Positions 9,110 through 17,900 of a stretch of DNA of 64,000 bases are shown one piece after another (positions within the stretch are counted from its first letter, which is position 1; the number at the start of each line of letters is the position of its first letter). The notes below the pieces were generated by a model that saw nothing but the letters and a program-made list of their open reading frames with translations, had not been told where the DNA came from and ran no database searches. The translations under genes were made by a program, and so were the position numbers. Source of the DNA: Mojavia pulchra JT2-VF2. GTDB lineage: Bacteria > Cyanobacteriota > Cyanobacteriia > Cyanobacteriales > Nostocaceae. The stretch covers positions 1-64,000 of the forward strand of contig JAHHHN010000006.1 in the NCBI GenBank assembly GCA_019359325.1. Reading direction: 5' to 3'.

Positions 9110-12100
9110 ATGCAAAAGCAACTGCTATCAACTTTTAGCCATCGTAGTCTTGCTCTCTTTGTCAGCATGATTTTGTTGTCGTCTGTTGGGATGACGGCTA
9201 GGGCAATAAGTGTAGAAATAGCCCAAAAACCAACGACTGCTCCGCAAAATCTCAGCCCTAGTCAACAAAAAGCATACGCACAGGCAAAGCAACTAATACA
9301 AGAAGGAGACAAACTCTTAGAGGAACGAACGGCCACATCTCAAAAGCAGGCTCTTGCTAAATATTTGGAAGCATTGAAAATTTGGCGCGAAATAGGTAAT
9401 CGCTTTGAAGAAGCTTCTGCACTTTCTGGTATCGGCACTCTCTACTTTCTCCAAAGCGACAACCAAAAAGCACTCGAATATTATAATCAGGCATTAGTCA
9501 TTAGACGCGAACTCAAAGACCGATTTCGGGAAGCTCTCATGCTTCAGTCTATTGCTGAGGCATACTCTAATTTAAGAGACGCCCAAAAAGCGTTGGAATA
9601 TTACAACCAAGCTCTGCCAATATTGCGTACTGAGAAACAACCTTATTTTGAGGCTGCTACGCTTGTCGGTATTGGTAGAGTATATTTTAATATCGGCGAA
9701 ACTAAAAAAGCGTTGGACTATTACAATCAAGCCTTGGTAATTCAACGTGCGACTAATAATCTTGGTGGACAAGTTGACGTTCTTCAGATAATTGGTAGAG
9801 TCTATACTCAATACGGTGAGCCTCAAAAAGCATTAGAGGCATTCAATCAAGCGCTAGAAATTCACCGTCAACAAAAGAATCTAGTCGGACAAAGCGAAAT
9901 CCTCACTGCCATTGGCACTCTCTACTTTTCATTAGGCAACAATCAAAACGCAAGAGAATACTTCAAGCAAGCCTTAGAAATACAGCAACGATTACCACAG
10001 CCTGATTTAAGCAGCCAAGCGGTAACGTTTATGAGTTTAGGGCTTACCTACTTGGCTGTAGACGATTATCAAAAGGCACTGGATTATTTAAACCAATCGC
10101 GATCGCTCATGCAAAAGTTAGGAAACCGCTATGCAGAAGCCGATATCCTCACACAAATCAGCTTAGTCTACGATAGATTGGGGCAAAAGCAGCAAGCCCT
10201 CGACTCATTAAACGAAGCATTAACACTACAGCGTACTCATAAAGACCCCTCCAGAGAAGCCTTCACACTGAACAGTATCGCTGCTATTTATGCTTCATTC
10301 GGAGATTATCAAAAAGCGCTTGATTTTTACAACCAAGCGCTTACTCTCCAGCGTCAAGTGCGCGATCTTTTGGGAGAAGCGGGTACATTGAGCTATATTG
10401 CTAAACTCTATCAATCCTTGGGTGATTATAAATTAAGTATTGAAACTTCCAAGCAAGCGCTGGAGAAATTTCGTACTATAGGCGATCGCAGCAAGGTTGC
10501 CCAAACCCTTGATGAAATTGGTGGCGTTTATCGAGCAGCAGAAGAGCTGCAACAAGCATTAGACTACTATAATCAAGCACTGCAACTGTGGCGTGAACAG
10601 GGGGCAGTATTTCAAGAATTCGCTACACTCACAGGCATGATTAGGGTTTATGAATCATTAAAAGATTACCCCAAGGCGCTGGAGACTGCTAATCAAGCAC
10701 TTTCATTATCACGGAAACAACAAAGCAGCTTTAGTGAAGCTTCTGCCCTCGGTTACTTAGGCAGAGTCTACTTAGCTTCGGGTGATTACCAAAAATCTCT
10801 CGATTTCTCTACTCAAGCAGCCTCTAAGTTTCAGAAGTTGAATATTCCTATTGCTGAAGCCAACACTCTGCGTAATATAGGCAAAGTCTACAATTCATTG
10901 AAGCAGCCCCAGCAAGCAATTGAGACTTATAATCAGGAATTAAAGCTGCTGCGGCAGTTGGGCGATCGCACCGGCGAAGCGGAAACAGTATATAACATGG
11001 CAATAACTGAACGCGATCGCAATAACCTTGAGGCTGCCCGTACTCAAATAGAAACAGCAATCAAAATCGTTGAAGATATCCGCACCAGAGTCACTAGCCA
11101 AGACTTGCGAACTTCGTACTTTGCCTCAGTCCAGAAGTATTACGAATTCTACATCGACTTATTGATGAGGCTGCACAAACAGCAACCATCCAAAGGATAC
11201 GACGCCCTAGCGCTGCAAGCCAGCGAACGCGCCCGCGCCCGTAGCCTGTTAGATTTGCTCTCTGAAGCTAATGCAGATATTCGCCAAGGCATAGATCCAA
11301 AGTTGCTCACAGCAGAAAAAAGCTTACAGCAACAACTTGATGCCCTAGAAAAACGCCGACTCAAACTTTTAAGTGGCGAACACAACAAAGCACAGGCCCA
11401 AGCCATAGAAAAAGAAGTTGAAGCACTACTAGAGCAGTATCGGCAACTCCAGGCAAAAATTAGAGCCACCAGTCCCCGTTATGCAGCGCTGACACAACCG
11501 CAGCCGCTATCACTCAAGCAAATTCAGTCTTCAGTACTCGATGACAACACCCTGCTATTAGAGTATTCTCTAGGAGAAGAACGCAGCTACCTGTGGGCAA
11601 TCACCAAAAACAGCATCAGCAGCTACGAACTGCCTAAACGTGCAGAAATTGAAGCCGCAGTACAACAATTCCGTAAAGTCTTAGTCTCACCGATTTCCAA
11701 GACCAAACCATCCACAGCCGCCAATACGCTATCACAACTGATACTCGCACCAGTAGCCCAACAATTAAGACAGCGCCGCTTAGTCATCGTTGGCGATGGG
11801 GCATTGCAGTATGTGCCATTTGCCGCTCTCAACACACCACAGCCACAAGCTAGTAGCAGCTATCAGCCATTAGCAATCAATCACGAAATCATCACTTTGC
11901 CTTCAGCTTCGACGTTAGCCGTTCTCCGCCAAGAACTAGCAGGGCGCAAAACAGCACCCAAGGCACTAGCTGTCATTGCCGACCCCATTTTTTCGCAGAA
12001 CGATGAACGGGTGAAAAGACGACCAACAAATCAACAAAATACCCAAATCGCTCAAAATCTAGAACAACAACAACTAGCGCGTTCAGCTAGAGAAGCAGAC

Positions 12101-12685
12101 ATTACCTTTGAGCGTTTACCATTTACCCGCCAAGAAGCTGAAACAATTCTCTCTTTAGTGCCAGCAAAAGAGCGCAAACAAGCCTTTGACTTTGCTGCCA
12201 ATCGTGATATTGCTACCAATGTGGAGTTGAGCCAATATCGAATAGTACATTTTGCCACCCACGGCATCCTCAATAGTAAGCATCCAGAACTATCAGGGGT
12301 GGTGCTATCGTTATTTGATGAAACTGGTAAGGCACAAAATGGTTTTTTGCGTCTACATGATGTTTTCAACCTCAAACTACCAGCAGAACTAGTAGTACTA
12401 AGTGCATGTGAGACTGGGTTGGGGGAGGAAGTCAAAGGAGAAGGATTGATTGGCTTAACTAGAGGGTTTATGTATGCGGGTAGCCCCAGAGTGCTGGTGA
12501 GTTTGTGGAGTGTAGATGATGAAGCTACCTCTGAACTGATGAAGCAATTTTACAGCAAAATGTTGCAAGGCGGCTTAAAGCCTGCGGCGGCACTGCGGGC
12601 GGCACAACTCGAAATGTGGCGCAATCCCAACTATCAATCACCCTATTTCTGGGCTGCTTTCACTCTCCAAGGTGACTGGAAATGA
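9110..12685 (+). CDS. Exported TPR-CHAT protein (caspase-like clan CD protease fold)
   Basis: CHAT domains are caspase/separase-like cysteine proteases. A signal peptide (about 1-33) suggests export. About sixteen TPR units with 40-residue period (about 40-640, repeated KALEYYNQAL and GDYQKAL motifs) form a superhelical sensor or scaffold. A helical linker follows, then the CHAT domain (about 830-1190). The putative catalytic His1051 lies in FATHG and Cys1100 in SACETG. ATG 9110 is chosen because AAGGAAG lies about ten bases upstream; the frame extends to 9044 without a ribosome-binding site. Such TPR-CHAT proteins are abundant in filamentous cyanobacteria and mostly uncharacterised. Proteolytic activity is inferred from the conserved dyad. 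Confidence 0.9.
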   Translation: MQKQLLSTFSHRSLALFVSMILLSSVGMTARAISVEIAQKPTTAPQNLSPSQQKAYAQAKQLIQEGDKLLEERTATSQKQALAKYLEALKIWREIGNRFEEASALSGIGTLYFLQSDNQKALEYYNQALVIRRELKDRFREALMLQSIAEAYSNLRDAQKALEYYNQALPILRTEKQPYFEAATLVGIGRVYFNIGETKKALDYYNQALVIQRATNNLGGQVDVLQIIGRVYTQYGEPQKALEAFNQALEIHRQQKNLVGQSEILTAIGTLYFSLGNNQNAREYFKQALEIQQRLPQPDLSSQAVTFMSLGLTYLAVDDYQKALDYLNQSRSLMQKLGNRYAEADILTQISLVYDRLGQKQQALDSLNEALTLQRTHKDPSREAFTLNSIAAIYASFGDYQKALDFYNQALTLQRQVRDLLGEAGTLSYIAKLYQSLGDYKLSIETSKQALEKFRTIGDRSKVAQTLDEIGGVYRAAEELQQALDYYNQALQLWREQGAVFQEFATLTGMIRVYESLKDYPKALETANQALSLSRKQQSSFSEASALGYLGRVYLASGDYQKSLDFSTQAASKFQKLNIPIAEANTLRNIGKVYNSLKQPQQAIETYNQELKLLRQLGDRTGEAETVYNMAITERDRNNLEAARTQIETAIKIVEDIRTRVTSQDLRTSYFASVQKYYEFYIDLLMRLHKQQPSKGYDALALQASERARARSLLDLLSEANADIRQGIDPKLLTAEKSLQQQLDALEKRRLKLLSGEHNKAQAQAIEKEVEALLEQYRQLQAKIRATSPRYAALTQPQPLSLKQIQSSVLDDNTLLLEYSLGEERSYLWAITKNSISSYELPKRAEIEAAVQQFRKVLVSPISKTKPSTAANTLSQLILAPVAQQLRQRRLVIVGDGALQYVPFAALNTPQPQASSSYQPLAINHEIITLPSASTLAVLRQELAGRKTAPKALAVIADPIFSQNDERVKRRPTNQQNTQIAQNLEQQQLARSAREADITFERLPFTRQEAETILSLVPAKERKQAFDFAANRDIATNVELSQYRIVHFATHGILNSKHPELSGVVLSLFDETGKAQNGFLRLHDVFNLKLPAELVVLSACETGLGEEVKGEGLIGLTRGFMYAGSPRVLVSLWSVDDEATSELMKQFYSKMLQGGLKPAAALRAAQLEMWRNPNYQSPYFWAAFTLQGDWK

Positions 12686-12703
12686 GATAAGTAATTGGGT
12701 GCA

Positions 12704-12741
12704 GGGAGTTTTGTGATTTATCAAATACTCCCTTCCTTTTT
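12704..12741 (+). terminator. Rho-independent-like terminator after the TPR-CHAT gene
   Basis: GGGAGT (12704-12709) pairs with ACTCCC (12727-12732), with weaker pairing inside, and is followed by a T-rich tail to 12741. It separates the convergent TPR-CHAT and porin genes. Confidence 0.65.
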
Positions 12742-12763
12742 GATCTACCTATCAAAGCGATCG

Positions 12764-14686
12764 CTAGAAGCTAAACGTCGTTCTCAACCCACCAATTACA
12801 ATATCTTGGTTATCTGCATCCTGGTTGGGTGCTGTAATCCAAGTTAGAGAGGGTGTGATTGAAATCTTTTCTGAAACTCTATGTGCATAGTAAGCTTCGA
12901 TATGCAGCGATGTATCATTTTTAAACGGTGCATAGGGGATATTACTTCTTACACCTGTAAGGGTAGGCTCCATACCTACAATTAATCCTCCGTGATTCCC
13001 TTTTCTAAACAGATCGGGAAAAGCAGCTTGAATCGAGTAAGTCCAAATATCGGCATCTCCTGTGCCCAACAGTCTAGCTTTGATGAGGTTAGCCCAACCG
13101 CCAATCGCCACTTTGGGGCTAAGGGCGAAGTAACCGCCAAGCGAATAAGCATTAGTAGTTACAGCAGATGCGTTATCAAACAGAACACCAGCATCATCAA
13201 AGCGATTTGCTAAGGCAGTACCGACAAAGCCATTTCCTCTAAAACCTTGGCCATTATTAAAGCCAAAGTTACCAGGGTAAAAGTAACCGTGCTGATATAC
13301 AAATTGCAAGAATAACCCAGGATTGGGATTATAGTTTATCTGTGCGGAAGCTACGTATTCTCCGTTGAACAATCCTCCAAAACTTGAGTTGTCCCCGAAG
13401 GTTGCCAAGTAGCTCAAATTTATTACTGTCGAGTCTAGAACTTTATAGTTGAGTCCAACCCCCGAACCCGCCCCTATGAGAAAAATCGGTGGTGCTTCAG
13501 CAAAGCTACCTACAGGGCCAACACCACTTACATAGTAAGGAGCAAATCTAGGAAGCGAAATTGGACTAAAACGATATCGGTTACCAGCGACAAGATTGAC
13601 GGTTAAATTATCACTTAAGGGAAATTGATAATCTAAAGTGATGATTCGGAAGTTATTGCCGAGATCGCCCGCACTGGAAGCATTGCTTGCACCTTCCCTT
13701 GTCCCACCAACATTTCTGCCATTATTATTGGGTGCTGTCTCAGCGAAAGTAGTGTTTGTAGTGCCTATACCTGTTACTAACAAATCCCGACCAGTAAAGC
13801 TAGTCAAAAATCCGAGAAAAGTGAGATATTGAATATTCGCTTGGGCATTCTCGTCTCCTGAAAAATAGGCATTAGTCTGCACTATGGTATTACCAAAAAG
13901 TTTGGTAGTAAGCGAGAATTGATTTGCTTCCAACTCGCTAGTGCGTGCTTCTAGGGCGTCCACACGACCGCGCAAGGTTGCCAGTTCTGTAGAAAACTCT
14001 TCTTGTAAGCGCCTTAAGGATGTGAGATCTTCTTTTGTAACTAGGTCAGTAATAGCTGTAGCGATCAGTTCATTTATCCGATCTAAACAAGCATTCAACC
14101 CAGCGGCAAATTCATAACGAGTCAAAGCACGATTGCCACGGAATGTGCCATTGGGATAACCTGCAATACAGCCATAGCGCTCAACCAGAGATTGCAAAGC
14201 TTGAAATGCCCAGTCTGTCGGCTGTACGTCAGAAAACTGAGCAACACTATTAATTTGCCCTAAACTTTCGTCAGTGCTGGTGTTCTCTTCGTCAAAGTCT
14301 GAGTTTGGCTTGACGACATTATCGGAATACGAGTTAACAGGAGCAGAACTATTTGGCGACCACTCCACTTGACTGGTGTCTGCTAGATTTAGAGTCGATG
14401 GAGTATGGGAAGGTTTTTGAGTAGATTGGTTAAAAAAATTAACAGAAGTCGGGAGCGTTTTTGTAGTTAGCGGATTTATATCAGGAATTTTAGGTTTTAT
14501 GAGGCTTGAGTCGGTAACAATTTGCAGTTCTTGACTGAGAAATTTTGGAGATGAATTTGCTTGAGGTACGGTTGAACTATCTGTGATTGTTGCCTGAGAG
14601 GGACTAACATTGATAATTAACGATGAAGTAGCGATCGCAGCGACTTTCACAATTGGAGTAGTCAATAATTTTTTTAATTCAAACAT
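12764..14686 (-). CDS. SLH-domain OprB-type porin (cyanobacterial outer membrane porin)
   Basis: This is an outer-membrane beta-barrel of the cyanobacterial iron-uptake/OprB porin family. A signal peptide (about 1-33, ending SPSQA) and a low-complexity linker lead to one SLH domain (about 140-205, FSDVQPTDWAFQALQSL and GYPNGTFRGNRALTRYEFAAGL) that binds the cell wall. A coiled coil follows (about 215-255, LRGRVDALEARTSELE), then the barrel to the C-terminal aromatic residue (TTFSF). From ATG 14686 it has 640 residues; seven codons upstream are open but the GGGAGA site lies right before this ATG. It follows the multicopper oxidase on the same strand with a long hairpin between, so it is probably a separate transcript or attenuated readthrough. 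Confidence 0.9.
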   Translation of the reverse strand: MFELKKLLTTPIVKVAAIATSSLIINVSPSQATITDSSTVPQANSSPKFLSQELQIVTDSSLIKPKIPDINPLTTKTLPTSVNFFNQSTQKPSHTPSTLNLADTSQVEWSPNSSAPVNSYSDNVVKPNSDFDEENTSTDESLGQINSVAQFSDVQPTDWAFQALQSLVERYGCIAGYPNGTFRGNRALTRYEFAAGLNACLDRINELIATAITDLVTKEDLTSLRRLQEEFSTELATLRGRVDALEARTSELEANQFSLTTKLFGNTIVQTNAYFSGDENAQANIQYLTFLGFLTSFTGRDLLVTGIGTTNTTFAETAPNNNGRNVGGTREGASNASSAGDLGNNFRIITLDYQFPLSDNLTVNLVAGNRYRFSPISLPRFAPYYVSGVGPVGSFAEAPPIFLIGAGSGVGLNYKVLDSTVINLSYLATFGDNSSFGGLFNGEYVASAQINYNPNPGLFLQFVYQHGYFYPGNFGFNNGQGFRGNGFVGTALANRFDDAGVLFDNASAVTTNAYSLGGYFALSPKVAIGGWANLIKARLLGTGDADIWTYSIQAAFPDLFRKGNHGGLIVGMEPTLTGVRSNIPYAPFKNDTSLHIEAYYAHRVSEKISITPSLTWITAPNQDADNQDIVIGGLRTTFSF

Positions 14687-14806
14687 TTTCTTTCTCCCAC
14701 GCCACACATTAAACGCACTGTAATCCGAAAACCAACTTTATACTGTAAACCTTTAGGCTGGCAGCAGTACATAAGTATAATTATTTGCTTTTATTTCTAA
14801 AGAACT

Positions 14807-14882
14807 ACTAAAGGGGTTCGGAAATCACTGGCTTAATAACTTTCAAAAAGTTATCCTTATGCCAAATGCCGAACCCCTTAGT
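14807..14882 (-). terminator. Long hairpin between the multicopper oxidase and porin genes
   Basis: The arms 14807-14821 and 14869-14882 (ACTA(A)AGGGGTTCGG and complement) pair almost perfectly. Inside, TAACTTT/AAGTTA pairing (about 14836-14853) continues the structure. Placed 20 bases after the oxidase stop, it looks like a terminator or processing site. Confidence 0.65.
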
Positions 14883-14901
14883 GATTAATTATGTACTAGA
14901 A

Positions 14902-17900
14902 CTACGCTAGACTCAAATTAACTCGCACAATTACATCATTGTGATCTTTATCACCACCACCAGCTAGATCCTCAAAGCCAAAGATGTTATTGCCTAACAT
15001 CCGAATGTGATCTACCTTGTCTGAGTTAGCTCCCAAGAATGGAAAGTAAACAGACGGATCGTTATTGGAATTACTGTCTAGTATGGCATCCGGTCTGCCA
15101 TCAACAATTAGAAATGGCACGAAGATACCACCAGGTGTAAAACTTCCATTGTAAGTCGCCGTACCTTGGTTATTTACTGCTAAGTCAATACCCGCAACAC
15201 GACCACGAACAGCTGCTTGAGTATAACCAGCCTGCCCTGGGAGGATATCTGCTTGCCCATCGTTATTCGTGTCAATGCCACCGTCTTCATCAACTGTTTG
15301 ATAAAAGCCGACAAAGTTATTAAAGACCGCTTCCCTGTTGACAACAAACTCAGCTTTTACAAGTTGTGTAACGCCTCGAAAATCCAGCTGTTCTCCGTGT
15401 GGCTTGCCTTGCAAACTTGTACCTAAAGTTAAAGAATCATTTGTGGATTGAATTTTTACCACCAGATCCTTAAATTCGGTACTGTTATTGCTACCATCCT
15501 TCCAAGCAAGGGAGAAACTATCATCACCCAAGTCTGCAATTTTAACTGTGGAAACGTCAGCAAATAGTACCTCTGTTGTGGAGGTGACTCCAGATATCAC
15601 CGCAGCACTGGAGCTATTGCGTACCAAGTAGAACCGCAAGTAATCACCGGAGTTAAATTCCAGCAGACGTGTGAGATTCTCGCTACTAAAGCCATTAGGA
15701 GAATTAGCGATCGCAGACAAAATCTCCTTGCTTCTTGCTAAAGCTGCTTGAGTATAACCTGATGTACCAGGAGCAATACCGTTGATTGTACCTTGAGCAT
15801 CGTCAACAACAAAAACTCCTAGTTCATTCACCAAATTAGAACTACGTCCATTGAGAGTTATTTTGAGCTTGGCCTTAATGGAGTTACTTGAGATGGTAAA
15901 TACATCATTGTCAGCGTTCTTTTTCAGCTTAGGCATTGCTGAACCTGTAGCAAGTGCAAACGACTCTGGTTTATTTTCATCTCCTAAATGAATTATCCCA
16001 TACTCACCATTCTGTTTGCGCGTAAACAGAACAGGTTCACCCTTGGGTAAATCGAGCAAATCGGCAAAACTGCCAACAATCTCTTGAGTGTTGCCAGTAG
16101 GAGTTAATGATACTTCTAGGCGAACTTCCTCAGCTGTATCAGTACCACTTTCATGAGTTCCTTCATCATGACTATGCCCTCCTCCCAGATAAGTAAACAC
16201 CTGAATTTGCTCTTTACCAGCAGGTACAGAACCTTTGGCAATAGTAGTAATGTTGGCGTTATTGGTTTGGGTAGTAAAACCATTTGGTTCGTCTGGTCTT
16301 TGGAGGATATAACCAGATGTTACATCTACCTCTCCTGTATAGCTAGTACCATAGGGCTGGAATTCTTTAGATAGCAGCGCTGTATCATGTGCTGTGTCTT
16401 TGCCAACTAAAGTACCTTTTTCATTAATTAATTTGCCATCGTAGAGTTCTACTAATCCGCGTCCACCAATGCCTTGAGCAACTATGATGTCGTCATAGTT
16501 GTCTCCATTGACATCGCCAAGTGCTAGGTTAATCTTGCCCTTGAAGACTTCATGGTGGAATGGGTTAATACGCACTTTCAGCTGGTAATCTTTACCACTG
16601 TAGATCTCAATGATTGGTGCAACTCCACCGCCTAAACCAGCAACTATATCTGCAAAGCCATCGCCATCAATGTCACCAGATGCGACTGAGGCAACTTGAT
16701 CGGTTGTCGCAGCAATATCTTGAAAAGGATTGAACTCTTTAATCAGTAAGTCTTTGTCATTACCATTGAGATTGGTTTGGGGCTTGGTTTGTAAAGTGCC
16801 GTTTAGAGAAAGTGTTCCGACGTAGGGGGCTAGATTAGGCTCTGTTTGGGGATTAGTAAAGCGTCCTTTTTCGATAAAGGAGAGTTCGCCAGTAGCATCT
16901 TGGAATTTACCATCCCCACCTGTAATTTTGATACTACCTTTGTTGTCTACTGTGAAGTCTGGATTAATTTTACCTTGGGCGCTTTCTGTACCAAACAGCT
17001 TTCCACCGTTATTTCCTTTGAATTCAAAGGTTTTTGTTTGCAAAGTTGGGTCTGTTTCACCTAATACTTTTGGGTCTGAATTGGCAGTGAATTCACCTGT
17101 AGACGGATTCCTCTTCAAGTAGGTTGACCCTTCCAGATCAGTCAATTGATAAGATGCTTGAGTATCTTTCCCAAAAACATCTGCCCGAGCTAAATCAGGT
17201 TTTAATTCCGCGCCACCGTTACCTAATTCATATTCGGCATTAATGTGTAATTTGCCTTCCTGAGCTTCAATTAGTCTCTTGCCATCAAATACCTTAATAG
17301 TGAACTTATCAGTAGACTTCTCTAAGGAACTCTGTATTGTGATGACATCAGTAACGTTATCAGTTACATTCTTATTCTCTTCATCTTTGCGCCCTTTGTA
17401 ACCAACATCAGCAATTGCGACGTCTATCCCTTTCTTGAAGGATTTACCATAAGGCGTCAGATTAATACTTTGATTGTTGGCTGCGAACAAATTATTCGCT
17501 CTAAATAAGTCTATTTGTCCACCATCATTTGAACCTAGACCTAACCAAATGTTTTTTGTATTAAGGATAGGCCTAACAACCATCATCATTCCTGCATCTT
17601 CATGGAAGAGAATGTGACAGTGGTTCACATAGCTGCCAGGAAAGTCCTCAAACTTCATGAGGATTTTGACTTCTGACGCTTTACCTTTAGCAGGGTCATC
17701 AGTTTGAATATTGAATGGTGTACCGTAGGGGTTTTCTGGTGTAGCAGTGCCATCAATATAGGCAGGTGGTAGCGCGATCGTGTCACTTAAAACCCTAGCA
17801 AGGTAGGTGCCATCTATATCATCAACCGAAATACCATTAATTGATAAGACAGTAAAATCATTCTGGTGAATGTGAAATGGATGCCATTCTGACAAAGGAA

